A stretch of 64,000 nucleotides of DNA from Erinaceus europaeus (GCF_950295315.1 NW_026647650.1:1-64000), one strand, 5' to 3'. Shown: positions 10,921 through 21,849, counted from the first letter of the stretch. Notes: generated by a model from the letters alone, not told the origin. Numbers and translations are program-made.

Positions 10921-11170
10921 GGCAGAGCGCAAGGACCAGCGCAAGGATCCCAGTTCCAACCCCCGGCTCCCCACCTGCAGGGGAGTCGCTTCATAGGCGG
11001 TGAAGCAGGTCTGCAGGTGTCTGTCTTTCTCTCCTCCTCGCTGTCTTCCCCTCCCTCTCTCCATTTCTCTCTGTCCTAGCCAACAACAATGACATCAATT
11101 ACAGCAACAACAATAATTCCTACAACAACAATTAAAAAAAAGGGCAGCAAAAGGGAAAATAAATGAAAAA
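10921..11170 (+). repeat. SINE-A, 5'-truncated
   Basis: Forward copy beginning at gcagagcgcaaggaccagcg and running to its (caa)n tail. The first about 35 bases of the head are missing. Confidence 0.85.
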
Positions 11171-11887
11171 TAAGAAGAATAAAGAAATACCCCGTGTGGA
11201 CTCTGCACCTGCCAGTGTCCTCAGCCTTCTCCCAGTCTGTCCCCTCCCCCCACTTGCCAGGTGAGGTTTCTGGGGCTCATTGTGGGGGTGGCACGTGTTC
11301 AAAGACTCTTAGCAAAACTCTTCAAGATCCAGGGTGGGTACCCTGGATGCTCAGCCAGCAACCTGGCATGCTCTTGTCCTGCCTCCTTGTGTCCTGCAGA
11401 GGGCGCCAGTGTTCCTCCCTCCCCCAGGCAGATGGAGGCTGGCCAGGGGACCCTGCTGAGTGGGCATTCACAGCCATCCTTCCAGAGATGCCCGCCTGCC
11501 TGGCTCCCTGAGGCAGGTTTAGCTGTGGGATGCCCTTCCCTGCAAAGGACCATCTGACATCAAGTTCAGCTGTCGTTTCTTAATTAACGTCAGCCTGGAC
11601 TGTGTGAAGGCTCTACCTTCCTGCACCAGCCATGGCTGAGTGGATTGGAGATGGACCCCAGATCCCATTTCCACAATCTCAAACTGAGTTCCAGTTGGAG
11701 ATGTCAGCAGTAGGCGGTGTGGCCCGAGTGGGCGTGATGCAGTGGGGACGGGGAGGCCATGTCTCCTGGGCTCTGCAGGCCCCTGTGAGCCGGCCTGGGG
11801 CTCCCAGCTCCTCCCCACCTGCCCTTCCTCTTGGCTCTCACAGCTCTGGGCACACTAGTTTCCTGAGATGTCCACACACGTGTTCTA
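11171..11887. other. Intronic unique sequence
   Basis: GC-rich non-repetitive intron sequence. The open frames here show no family resemblance or codon-like conservation pattern. Nothing else seen. Confidence 0.5.
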
Positions 11888-12705
11888 CTTCTTTTTCTTT
11901 CTTTCTTTTTATTTATTATTGGATAGAGGCGGAGAGGAATTGAGAGGGGTGGAGGAGATAGAGAAGGGAAGAGACAGACACCTGCAGTCCTGCTTCACCA
12001 CTCATAAAGCTTTTCCCCTGAAGGTGGGGACCGGGGGCTCGAACCTGGGTCCTTGCTCATTGTAATATGTGTGCTTAACCAGGTGTGCACATCACCGCCT
12101 GGCTCCTGTGTTCTGATTTGCTTTTTTCCTTCTTTTTATTATTGGATAGAGACAGAAATTGAGAGAGGAAATAGAGAGGAGAAGAGACACACCTGCAGCC
12201 CTGCTTTACCACTTGTGAAGCTTCCCCCTGTAGGTGGGGACCAGGGCCCTGACGTAGGACCTTGTGCTTAATCAGGTGCACACCACCGCCTGGCCTCCTG
12301 TGTTCTGTCTTCCTTCCTTCCTTCCTTCCTTCCTTCCTTCCTTCCTTCCTTCCTTTCTTTTTTTTGCCTCCAGGGTTATTGCTGGGGCTCGGTGCCTGCA
12401 CTACAAATCCACTGTCCCTGGAGGCCATTTTTCCCATTTTGTTGTCCTTATTGTTGCCCTTGTAGTTGTTATTGTTATTGTTGTCATAGCTGTTGTCATT
12501 GTTGGATAGGACAGAGAGAAATGGAGAGAGGAGGGGAAGACAGAGAAGGGGAGAGAAAGACAGACAGCTGCAGACCTGCTTCACCACTTGCAAAGCAACC
12601 CCCCTGCAGGTGGGGAGCCGGGAGCTCGAACCGGGATCCTTATGCCGGTCCTTAGGCTTTGCACCATGTGTGCTTAACCTGCTGCACTACTGTCCAGCCC
12701 CGTTC
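11888..12705 (-). repeat. Array of three SINEs, all reverse
   Basis: SINE-B at 11888-12105, SINE-B at 12117-12297 and dimeric SINE-A at about 12361-12705. Each is preceded by a similar tgtgttct/cgttctg motif, which suggests repeated insertion at neighbouring sites or in each other's tails. Confidence 0.85.
12307..12359 (+). repeat. (TTCC)n microsatellite
   Basis: About 11 tandem ttcc units, then a T-run. Sits in the reversed poly(A) end of the dimeric SINE. Confidence 0.95.
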
Positions 12706-13118
12706 TGTTTTTCTTACCTCCAAACTCTCCCACGTCTGTTCCCTAGCCTGCAATCCTTTCCCCTTCCCTCACTGCCAGCTTTCATGGGCCTTTGGGATCT
12801 GCCAAAGACAGACCGCCCCCACCCAGCTGCAGCAGAGAGTACCCCTCCCCAGCAGACTTTGGTTCACCCCAAACACCATTTGGCTTCCCCTCAGCTCTCC
12901 CTCCCTCCACTCTGTCCCTGCTCCAGCCTGGCTGTGGCAGCCCCATCATAGAGAATCAGGGGCTAGGAGCAGAACTCTGCCTGTCACGTGGGCTTCCACT
13001 TTCATAGAGGGGCAGAGGGAGTTCGTTCTCCGCAAGGTGGGAACAGTGTGCTTTCTCCCACAGCCAGTAGCCCGCCAGGGTCTTGTGTCACCCCACAGTC
13101 TGTCTTTTTTTTTTCCAG
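12706..13118. other. Intron sequence before exon at 13119
   Basis: Non-repetitive, C-rich. Ends in the pyrimidine tract of the acceptor. Open frames crossing the exon here are intron read-through. Confidence 0.6.
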
Positions 13119-13310
13119 CTTCGGAATGGAGCCCCCTTCACCCGACTGCCAAGTGACAAGCTGAAGGCCATCATCCCTCCTTTCTTACCCCCTTCCAGTT
13201 TTGAGCTTTGGAGTTCTGATGGCTCCCGGACATGTCGCCATGGGAAGACAGAATCCATGAAGACAAGAGCCAGCAGGGGCCACCCTGGGGGTGGCAGGAG
13301 CACGGAGACA
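13119..13310 (+). CDS. ANKS6: ANKS6 exon (probably exon 9)
   Basis: Seen: acceptor tttttttttccag ending at 13118, donor GTAAGT at 13311, 192 nt = 64 codons, phase 0 at both ends. Translation begins [17 protein letters not shown] and includes the proline-rich [17 protein letters not shown] segment, then a Lys/Arg/Gly-rich tail to GGGRSTET. The PSDKL...SSFELW block is the most conserved-looking part and is characteristic of ANKS6. Inferred: an interaction segment between the ankyrin and SAM regions, with no known fold. Because the exon is symmetric, its skipping would preserve the frame. Confidence 0.9.
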
Positions 13311-13544
13311 GTAAGTCACCCAGCGGAAGTGCTATGCCAGGACACTCACTGCTGAAACCGGGAGGTGTTGCCCGCAGAACGAACCCCAGAGGGGGACAAA
13401 ACTTTTTTCTTAATGAGTTAATTTGTGACCAGTGACACATGGTTGTGACACAGCTCCACACTCCTGATGACCATTCCCCCCCCTTTTCATTCTTCTTTTT
13501 TTTTTTTAATGAAAAAATCCAGCACTCCTGGTGGCCATTTTTTA

Positions 13545-14043
13545 AAAAAATTATCTTTACTTATTTGTTGGCTAGAGATAGTCAGAAAACAAGAGAGGAG
13601 ATAGGGTGAGAGACAGAGAGACACCTGCAGCCCTGCTTCACCACTCGCAAAGCTTTCCTCCTGCAGGTGGGGACCAGGGGCTCAAACCTGAGTCCTTGTG
13701 CACTGTAACATGTGCACTCAACCAGGTGTGCCACCACCTGGCCCCCTTTTTTATTTTTTAAAAAATATCTATTATTGGATAGAGACTGAAAAATTGAGAG
13801 GGGAGGGGGAGGGGGAGGTAGAGGGGGGAAAAACAGCTGCGACTCTACTTCACCACTTCTGAAGCTTTCTCCTTGCAGGTGAGGAACAGGGGCTTGAACC
13901 TGAGTCCTTACACACTGTAATGTGTGCACTTAGCCAAGTGCACCGCCCCCTGGCCCCTATAATTTATCTTTAATAGAGGGTGAGAGACAGGAGAGAAATA
14001 GAGTGGTCGAGACCCCTGCAGCACTGCTTCACCGCTCGTGAAC

Positions 14044-14081
<38 letters not shown>

Positions 14082-14150
14082 CGTAGACGGGGACTGGGAC
14101 CTTAAGCCCTGGTAATGTGCGTGCCTCACTGGCTAAGCTGCCACCTGCGG
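13545..14150 (-). repeat. Array of three reverse SINE-B copies
   Basis: Copies at about 13545-13745, 13746-13958 and 13959-14150. The third carries a CA microsatellite at 14045-14079 where the body's gaagctt/cctgcagg segment should be. Confidence 0.85.
14045..14080 (+). repeat. (CA)n microsatellite
   Basis: About 18 CA units inside a reverse SINE-B. Confidence 0.95.
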
Positions 14151-14775
14151 GACCCTGAAGTGATAGCCTTTCATCTGATAAAATAATCCTATAAAGGGAC
14201 TTAATCATGTAAACTGATGGAAATGTTGGAGTGAAAGGGGGTAAAACCTGGAACTCCTCCAGCCCAAGTGAAGACAGTCGACTGCATCTAGTGTGACCTT
14301 TGACCTCTGAGGAAACCAGAAGGCAGAAAGAGGGCAGGGAGTCACTGAGTGTCACCCAACCGGGAGGGGCGGACTTGGGACGAGAGGTCCGGTTCTGGCT
14401 TCTATTGAGCTATTGCTCAGGCCTGTGACCAAGACTGAGCTGTAAGAGGCAGTTCTGCGCACACTGATGTCTATTTGCAGGCAGCGTGACTGCCATGGGC
14501 CACAGCGGCTTCTCTCGTGGTGTGGGTCTGCCTCTGTGGTGTTCTGCATAGGCTCCTCCCACAGTGGAGACCAGCTCTGTGTTGGAGAGGCAGTGACTGG
14601 GGCAGACTGAACCTGGCCCAGCCACCATGTGCCGAGTGACAGAAGTCCGGGGCCTTTTGTCTGTAGACTGAAATTACCCCTGGTGTTTAGTGCTGCCTGC
14701 CAGGTCCATTGTAACAGCAGATCTTGAGGCAGAGACCAGAGCCCGGTACCTGGACATGCTCAAAATGGCTAGGTG
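14151..14775. other. Intronic unique sequence
   Basis: Non-repetitive as far as I can see. No exon with acceptable borders in an ANKS6-compatible frame. Confidence 0.5.
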
Positions 14776-14777
14776 AG

Positions 14778-15057
14778 GGAGTTGGGTGGTGGCGCAGCGG
14801 GTTAAGTGCACGTGGAGCAAAGCACAAGGACCGGCATAAGGATCCCGGTTTGAGCCCCCAGTTCCCCACCTGCAGAGGAGTTACTTCACAAGCAGTGAAG
14901 CAGGTCTGCAAGTGTCTTATCTTTCTCTCCCCCTCTCTGTCTTCCCCTCCTCTCTCCATTTCTCTCTGTCCTATCTAACAACGATGACAACAATAACTAC
15001 AACAACAATAAAACAACAAGGGCAACAAAAGGGAATAAATAAATAAATGATTTAAAA
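14778..15057 (+). repeat. SINE-A with target-site duplication
   Basis: Forward full copy, gggagttgggtggtggcgcagcg-type head, tail aataaataaatga. Flanked by aatggctaggtgag at about 14764 and 15059. Confidence 0.92.
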
Positions 15058-15335
15058 AAATGGCTAGGTGAGTTTCCACCCATTCAATCTTCCCATGCGG
15101 AGCATTAACAAGGACTGAGCCCGAGTTCAGGATTACATTAGGGTTGTTGTCAGAGAGACGTGAACTCCTAGCCCTCAGGGATCCCAGCAGGCTGAGTCCG
15201 GAATGTTCCGGCTGTCTGGATGCAGACATCCCTTGAGCTGAGACAGCTGACCTGCAGGTCTTTCCTCACTGTGATTCTTGCTTCGGGAGGAGAGGACAGG
15301 AAACCTTAACCTGGATATTGTCCTTGCTCTTGCAG

Positions 15336-15489
15336 GCTCCTGTCAGGCCAGTGAAGTTCCCGTCTCTCTCCAGAAGCCCAGCCTCTCCCACCAACTCTGG
15401 AAACTTCAACCACTCTCCTCATTCCTCAGGCTGCTCCAGTGGGGTCGGGGGCATGAGCAGACATGGCGGGGAGCTACAGAACCGCTCAG
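15336..15489 (+). CDS. ANKS6: ANKS6 exon (probably exon 10), Ser-rich linker
   Basis: Seen: acceptor ccttgctcttgcag ending at 15335, donor GTGGGT at 15490, 154 nt, phase 0 in and phase 1 out. It encodes [18 protein letters not shown], then an Asn/Ser/His-rich stretch ([13 protein letters not shown]) and ends GGELQNRS plus one base. Ser and Pro are frequent and several SP/RSP motifs are possible kinase sites. Known: NEK8 acts with ANKS6, but no mapped site is claimed here. Intrinsic disorder is inferred from composition. Confidence 0.88.
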
Positions 15490-15599
15490 GTGGGTCCCGG
15501 GATGGATGGGTGCGCCAGTCCCCTGGGGGCTGCCATACTGTGCCTTTATCCTTAAGGTGCTGAAGGTTTCTCCAGTGTATTCACTAGTCTGAGTTACTA

Positions 15600-15711
15600 T
15601 TTGTTTTAGTGATTTAATAATGATTAACAAGATTGTAAGGCACAATTCCACTGTTCCCACTACTGGAATTCCATGTCCCATCCCCTCCATTGGAAGCTTC
15701 CCTATTCTTTT
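15600..15711 (-). mobile_element. Repeat E, 3' end portion
   Basis: ttgttttagtgatttaataatgattaacaag-like end, then ccatgtcccatcccctccattgg. Continues after an insertion at 16305 (same element), oriented minus. Confidence 0.75.
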
Positions 15712-15735
15712 TTTTTTAAGTCTTCACAATTGATA

Positions 15736-15865
15736 ATATCACTACCCATTTCTTTATTTTCCAAATGAGTAAACTAAGATACAGAGAGGTCAGGTTAGTT
15801 AGACAGGTGCTTATAAGTCCCAGATCTGGGATTTGATTGAGGCTTGTCTGCCTCTAAATGCTATG
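15736..15865 (-). repeat. MIR relic
   Basis: Contains tttctttattttccaaatgagtaaac, acagagaggtcaggtt and cagatctgggatttga in the order of a reverse MIR (ancient mammalian SINE). Diverged throughout. Lies within the inserted block 15712-16287. Confidence 0.75.
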
Positions 15866-15984
15866 TTTTGCCCCTATCTCATCCTGTCTCCTATCTTTTT
15901 TTTTTTAATTTTGCCTCTTCCCCCTCTTTCTTCTCTCTCTCTCTCTCTCTCTCCCTCCCTCCCTCTCTTTCTCTTTTACTCTCC

Positions 15985-16287
15985 CCCTCACCCCAGTTGC
16001 AATACACCAATTCCAGTTCAAGTTCTACTTATGTTTTTTTTTTCTGATCTTGTTTTTCAACTTCTGCCTGAGAGTGACATCATCTCATATTCATCCTTCA
16101 GTTTCTGACTTATTTCACTTAAGATGATTTTTCCAAGCTCCATCCAAGATGGGCTGAAAACAGTGAAGTCACCATTTTTAATAGCTGAGTAGTATTCCAT
16201 TGTGTATATAGACCATAACTTGCTCAGCCACTCATCTCTTGTTGGACACCTGGGTTGCTTCTAGGGTTTGGCTATTACAAATTGTGC
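15985..16287 (-). mobile_element. L1 3'-end fragment
   Basis: Matches the 3' part of the 5713-10409 L1 (ttgcaatacaccaattcc, gacttatttcactt, actcatctcttgttggacacc). 5'-truncated at 16287. Followed on its 3' side by a T-run at 15897-15909 and a MIR-bearing segment. Confidence 0.85.
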
Positions 16288-16810
16288 TGGAAGCTTCCCT
16301 ATTCTTTATCCCCCTGGAAATAAGGACCAGGACCAAAATTCTTTTTTTTTTCCTCCAGGGTTATTGCTGGGGCTCAGTGCTGGCACTATGAATCCATAGC
16401 TCCTGGAGGCCTTATTTTTTCCTTCTGTTTTATTCTATAGAACAGAGAGAAATTGAGAGAGGAGCAAGAGATGGGGGGAGGGGAGAGAAGGATAGACACC
16501 TGCAGACCTGCTTCACAGCTTGTGAAGCTTTCCTCCTGTAGGTAGGGAGCTGGGGACTCGAACCCAGATCCTCACGTGGGTCCTTATGCTTTGTACTATG
16601 TGTTCTTAACCTGGTGTGCCATTGCTGACCCCCAGGACCAAAATTCTTTATGGAGTGCAGAAGGTGGAAGGTCTGGTTTCTGTAGTTGCTTCTCTGCTGG
16701 ACATTGGCAGGTGGATCCAGACCCTCAGCCTGTTTCTGTCTTTCCCTAGTGGGGTTGGGCTCTGGAGAGCTGAGGTTCCTGGATGCATCGGAGGTGGTGA
16801 TGACTGTTAG
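16288..16810 (-). mobile_element. Repeat E, continuation, interrupted by SINE-A
   Basis: ggaagcttccctattcttta, then after the SINE at 16335-16631 tatggagtgcagaaggtgg and the cctagtggggttgggctctgg block. Same family as 41542-43365. Confidence 0.75.
16335..16631 (-). repeat. Dimeric SINE-A with target-site duplication
   Basis: Reverse copy inserted in repeat E. ccaggaccaaaattcttt occurs at about 16324 and 16633. Confidence 0.88.
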
Positions 16811-16960
16811 TTCTCCGGCAGAGTCCTTGCTGGTCAGCCTTGACCCCAAGCCACACTGGGAGAGAATCCAGAGAACATGTTCCTGTCTCAGCCAGGTCAG
16901 CATGCAAAGCCCACCCGGCCACCCAACCTACAGCCAACACTCCTGCTCCTATCTCCTCAG

Positions 16961-17130
16961 GTAACAGCATAGACAGTGTCCTGTCACAGATCGCTGCCCA
17001 GAGGAAAAAAGCAGCTGGATTATCTGAGCAGAAGCCCAGCCACCGGTCAAGTCCCGTTGGACCAGCACCAGGGTCCAGCCTGCAGGAACTCCCGGTCTCT
17101 CCTGCAGATGGCAGCAGCCCCGGCTGTAAG
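16961..17130 (+). CDS. ANKS6: ANKS6 exon (probably exon 11)
   Basis: Seen: acceptor cctatctcctcag ending at 16960, donor GTCAGT at 17131, 170 nt. With the carried base it encodes 57 residues starting [20 protein letters not shown] and ending DGSSPGCK in phase 0. The first 20 residues ([17 protein letters not shown]) look helical and are more conserved than the Ser/Pro-rich remainder. The exon begins with the bases gtaac, which mimic a donor but sit just after the AG. The match to ANKS6 is strong. Confidence 0.9.
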
Positions 17131-17605
17131 GTCAGTGCTCTCTCCTCCTCTGCCTCTGTCCTAACTCAGCACATGTTCTGGGGAGCAGAAGCAGTGCCCC
17201 AGTGGTGAAGCAGCCTTAAAGACTAACTTCTGGATTTTCTGAGAAGGCTGGCCTCAGCTAGGCAGTCTCTGAGGTCACTTCCTGTGTCGAGAACCTTCTG
17301 AAGCCAGGCGCCTGACTCCAGCCCTACTCCCAGAGCACCTGCAGGGATTGGGAGGTCGCTGAGTATGTGCTGCTCAGGGCACAGCAGGCCTGAGGTGCTC
17401 CTGCAGCTGTCCCTTGCTCAAGCTTACTCACGGACTGGAATACAGGCTCAGCGTGTGTCCAGAAGACTCCCTGTGAGTCACTAGAACACTGACAATAGTT
17501 CTCCCGTGTTCCTGTGTTGACCAGGGCTTCATGACTACTCTCAGAGGTCGTGTGGACACAGAAGTCTCCCTTCCACGTGGCAGAAGCTTTCTTAGAGAAG
17601 GGAGG
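17131..17605. other. Intronic unique sequence
   Basis: Start of the 11-kb intron. No repeat or gene recognised. Confidence 0.5.
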
Positions 17606-17609
17606 CATG

Positions 17610-17805
17610 GGGGTTACACGTACTTGAGTGCACATAGTACTAAGTGCAAGGACCTGCTCAAGGATATGAGTTTGAGACCCTGCTCCCCACCTGCAGAGGG
17701 GTCGCTTCACAAGTGGTGAAGCAGGTCTGCAGGCATCTGTCTTTCTCTCTCCCTCTCTCGCCTTTCTCTCTTAATTTCTGTCTGTCCTATCCAGTAAAAA
17801 TGGAA
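17610..17805 (+). repeat. Diverged SINE-A/B copy
   Basis: Forward: gagtgcacatagtactaag, gagtttgagaccctgctccc, acaagtggtgaagcagg, tail ccagtaaaaatgg. Confidence 0.8.
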
Positions 17806-17891
17806 AAAAAGGGAGTGGGTTAAGCGCAGTTAGACTATCTGAAAGCGTTATGTCTGAACCTTTGCCCACAAGTGCTGACAGAGATGGAATT

Positions 17892-18227
17892 TTTTTTTTT
17901 TGTCTCCAGGGTTATTGCTGGGGCTCGGTGCCTGCACCATGAATCCACTGCTCCTGGAGGCCATTTTCCCCCCTTTTGTTGCCCTTGTTGTGGTTATTAT
18001 TGTTGTTGTTGATGTCGTTCATTGTTGGATAGGACAGAGAGAAATGGAGAGAGGAGGGGAAGACAGAGAGTGGGAGAGAAATAGACACCTGCAGACCTGC
18101 TTCACCACCTGTGAAGCAACTCCCCTGCAGGTGGGGAGCCAGGGGCTAGAACCGGGATCCTCATGCTGGTCCTTGGGCTTTGTGCCATGTGCACTTAACC
18201 CGCTATGCTACTGCCTGGACGGACCCC
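17892..18227 (-). repeat. Dimeric SINE-A
   Basis: Reverse copy starting with a T-run and tctccagggttattgctgg. Flanked by (a)cagagatggaa(a)tttt at 17878-17892 and 18228-18243. Confidence 0.92.
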
Positions 18228-18243
18228 CAGAGATGGAAATTTT

Positions 18244-18505
18244 GTTGCCCTTGGATTTTGTTGTTGTTGTTGTAGTTATTATTGTTGTTGATGTCGTCGT
18301 TGTTGGATAGAACAGAGAGAAATGGAGAGAGGAGGAGAAGACAGAGAGGGGGAGAGAAAGACAGACACCTGCAGACCTGCTTCCACCGCCTGTGAAGCAA
18401 CTTTCTCCTGCAGGTGGGGAGCCGGGGACTCGAACCAGGATCTTTATGCCGGTCCTTGCGCTTTGCGCCACATGCGCTTAACCTGTTGCGCTACCACCAG
18501 ACTCC
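18244..18505 (-). repeat. SINE-A sharing the target of its neighbour
   Basis: Reverse copy without the second module. Flanked by cagagatggaaatttt at 18228-18243 and 18506-18521, so three copies of one target bracket two SINEs. Confidence 0.92.
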
Positions 18506-18849
18506 CAGAGATGGAAATTTTAATGGATGTATGAGAGAGCACTTTTTGCCCAACCACTGTTGGCTACACACCTCTTGTTTGTTACTCCAAAGCTCTATTA
18601 CAATCAGACCTACATAATCAGGTTCTTTTTAAGACAGCTCTAGAAAAAGTTTCTCTCTGTATACATTGTGTGTCTTCCAATATGTTCAAAACCACTTGTG
18701 GAATTAGGTTCCTTTCGGATTTCAGCTCTAAAAAGGAAATCTCTGCTGACATTCTGATACATTTTCTTTCATCAGGTAGTAAGACTTACATGGTCATTGT
18801 ATTTCTCTTCTTGCCTTTGCTGCTTGAAAACTCAGAGCTCCTCTTTTTT

Positions 18850-19278
18850 TCCCCTTCTGTTTCTGACTTATTTCACAACATGGTTTCTTCAAGCTCCATA
18901 CAACATGGGCTGAAAACAGTGAAGTCATCATTTTTTATAGTTGAGTAGTATTCCATTGTGTAGATATACCACAACTTGCTCAGCCACTCATCTGTTGTTG
19001 GACACCTGGGTTGCTTCCAGGTTTTGGCTATTACAAATTGTGCTTCTACGAACATATGTGTACACAGATCTATTTGGATGGGTGTGTTGGGTTCCTTGGG
19101 ATCTATGCCCAGGAGAGGAATTGCAGGGTCATAGGGTAGGTCCATTTCTAGCCTTCTGAGAGTTCTCCACAGATGTTGGACCAATTTACATTCCCACCAG
19201 CAATGCAGGAGGGTTCCTTTGACCCCACAACCTCTCCAGCATTTGCTGCTGCTACCTTTTCTCATAGAGCTACCCATC
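18850..19278 (-). mobile_element. L1 3'-end fragment
   Basis: Reads like the ORF2 C-terminus and start of the 3' UTR. A 135-codon minus frame covers 18873-19280 ([20 protein letters not shown] near the start, DLPYDPAIPLLGIDPKEP in the middle). 5'-truncated. Confidence 0.88.
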
Positions 19279-19288
19279 AAAGTAAATC

Positions 19289-19423
19289 TGCAGGCGGGCT
19301 AGATAGCATAATGGTTATGCAAAGAGGCTCTCATGCCTGAGGCTTCAAAGTCCTAGGTTCAATGCTCCACACCACCATAAGCCAGAGCTGAGAAGGACTC
19401 TGGTTAAAATAAACAGATAAATA
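19289..19423 (+). repeat. SINE-C with target-site duplication
   Basis: Forward copy: gggctagatagcataatgg, gttatgcaaagaggctctc, gttcaatgctccacaccacc, A-rich end. Flanked by aaagtaaatct at about 19278 and 19425. Confidence 0.85.
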
Positions 19424-19435
19424 AAGTAAATCTCC

Positions 19436-20030
19436 TAGTCTGAGCTTTGATACAGTTTTCCCTTTCTGACTATCTGAAATTCTATTTCAGTTTTTTTGAT
19501 GGTTTAGTTGCCTTTGCTATATGATAGCAGTTTTCTTTAATCAGCCTTGGACATAGGGAGGCCTCTAAGTTATAAGTGATATTAACTGTGACCTTGCATG
19601 GATCCTCTTAGGGGAATATGGTGTAATCTTTATAGTAGCAGATTCTAAATGAAAGGAAATTGTGTCTGTAGACGCATACAGGAAATAATCAGCGGAGTGA
19701 TTGGTCCAGGTTAGTGATCACCATTACTGTTAACACAGCAGTGTGCTGTCTTGTGGGGGGTTGTTATAAAATGCAGACTCAGGTCACAGCCTAGAGAACC
19801 TGCTTCTGCCCCCAGAGTATTGGCAACCAGCACCCTACCTTTAATCAAAGGACGTTGTGGTGGATTTTCCTAGGACTTTTCAAATGTGCCCTTAGGAAGA
19901 AGTAGAAGTCAGAGTTGTGGGCTTCCTGACTCTGGAGTGTGTGCCTTTGTTTAAAGCGAGTACAGCTTTGTGGGACTATGTGAAAGCTTGGTAGAGCTTA
20001 GGGGAGCTCTCCCATCCCTGGATGGAGGTC
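19436..20030. other. Intronic unique sequence
   Basis: AT-moderate, no recognisable repeat, no exon. Confidence 0.5.
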
Positions 20031-20738
20031 TGGAAAGACACCCCACTTGTTAGCCTCTCTCCTCATAGAGATGAGCCAAGAGGGAAAAGTCTCCCAGACT
20101 CAGTTTCTCCTTGTTAGTCTCTCAAGCTCACAGAAAGCCTACAGGCCTCTCACACTTAGTTCCCCCTGCTAGCAGGCCAAATGGCTGCCTGCTTTAGGGT
20201 TCACTCAAAGTTCACACATCCACTTCACCTTTTGATCATAAAGGAGAACACACTCTATCATATACCCCCCCACCAATATCAGGCAGTGAGACCCCCATAT
20301 TCTATTTCCTTGTGCCCTTGGATATCTGTGATTTACATCCAGCTTTGTTTTTCTTCTACTCTACCTCACCTTACTGGTTTAACCCCTATGCTTCTCTCAA
20401 ATACCTTTGGATAATTAACTCACCTGCATCATGGAAACTAAGTGTCTTGACCTTTATGTATCTCATCAACTCTTGTCATACCAGCCCCCTACCATAGGGA
20501 CAAGCTGACCTTTAAGAAACCTGTAATTTCTGACATATGTGAAAAATGTTCTTTGTTTAACTCAGTATAAAGACCTGTACTCTTCTCCAAATAAACGAAT
20601 GTTCGTACCAGAATATTCCCCAATGCCTCTTTCTGAATTCGTGCAGCCACTAGAGCTGGTGAAGGAGGGTCGGAGGCTTACCCCCTGGTTGGAGTCACTC
20701 CACGTGAGCCCCAGCACAGCTTGCTGACAAAGTCTTTC
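20031..20738 (+). mobile_element. Solo LTR of an endogenous retrovirus, gamma-like, forward
   Basis: Starts tggaaagacaccccacttg and ends near gacaaagtctttc, short inverted ends (tggaaagac / gtctttc) resembling class I ERV LTRs. TATA-like gtataaag at 20565-20572 and AATAAA at 20590-20595 are in the right order. About 0.7 kb, with no viral genes on either side. The target duplication is not clear because a SINE abuts the right end. Confidence 0.7.
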
Positions 20739-20945
20739 TTTGTTCTTTTTTGTCTTTTTTATTGAGTAGAGACAGTCAGAAATCAACAGGGAAGGGGAAG
20801 ATAGAGAGGGAGAGAGACAGAGAGACACCTACAGACCTGCTTTACCACTTGTAAAGTTTTCCCCATGCAGGTGGGGACTGGGGACTTGAACCCAGGTCCT
20901 TGTGCCCTGTGACATGTGCACTCAACCAGTTGCACCACTTGGTAC
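20739..20945 (-). repeat. SINE-B copy
   Basis: Reverse copy abutting the LTR end: tttttattgagtagagacag...gtggggactggggacttgaac...caaccagttgcacc. Confidence 0.82.
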
Positions 20946-20949
20946 ACTG

Positions 20950-21500
20950 GCAAAGGCAAGGTCTCTAGCGAGATTGCAATGCAGTTCAGCATGAAGTAAG
21001 TTTTTAGAGGCACGCAGTAGGGGTAGTCAGAGTTCAAGGATGTTTCCCAGAATCCTGGAAGCCCAAAGGGCCACTAGGCATATCAGCTTTCTATTCTGAC
21101 TCTCAATCTCAGTTGTTTAAAGCTAAAAGCGTTTCCTTAGCTTATGATTGAGTGAGGCTGCAGTGTAGCCTGGACTTCAGGTGGTTACTTGGGTCTGGGG
21201 GCTTACTTAACGTGTCTGGGTGTCAGGTAGAACGAGCATGGTAACTGGGCTGTGTGTCCACAGCAGGCTTGGGCATGTTCTCATGGCAACGGCTGAAGTC
21301 CTGAGCTGAAAATTAATCAAGTTGTTTTCAGGAAACTTATTTACTGCGGAACATAGGTACATAGTCAAGGATGTTGATCCAGGGAGGACTGAAGGTGGCA
21401 TCTCCTATACCAGCAATCTGCCTTACTGAGACATAGGGACTAGTTAACTCACTGGGTACTTGCCCCTTCCCTTAGTACTGCCCGCATGGTTTAAAATATG
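20950..21500. other. Intronic unique sequence
   Basis: Nothing recognised. Confidence 0.45.
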
Positions 21501-21508
21501 TTTCTGGG

Positions 21509-21795
21509 AGTTGGACGGTAGAACAGCGGGTTAAGCACACTTGATACAAAGCGCAAGGACTGGCATAAGGATCCCAGTTTGAGCCCCAGGCTTCCTACCT
21601 GCACGGGGATCGCTTCACAGGCAGTGAAGCAGATCTACAGGTGTCTGTCTTTGTCTCCCCCCCTCTGTCTCCCCTCTTGTCTCCATTTCTCTCTGTCCTA
21701 TCAACAACAATGACAGCAATAATAACAACAATAATAACTACAACAATAAAAGAACAAGGGCAATAAAATGTAATAAATAAAAAAGTCTTTTAAAA
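21509..21795 (+). repeat. SINE-A copy
   Basis: Forward, head gggagttggacggtagaac, (caa/taa)n tail. Imperfect duplication ttaaaatatgtttctg / ttaaaaatacatttctg. Confidence 0.88.
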
Positions 21796-21849
21796 ATACA
21801 TTTCTGTTTTGGAGTAGGATAGATCTTTTTTTTTTCTTTTTTAAATTTT

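Noticed and set aside
12075..12593. 172-codon minus-strand open frame
   Set aside because: It runs through SINE-A, SINE-B and the (TTCC)n tract. The product is repeat translation.
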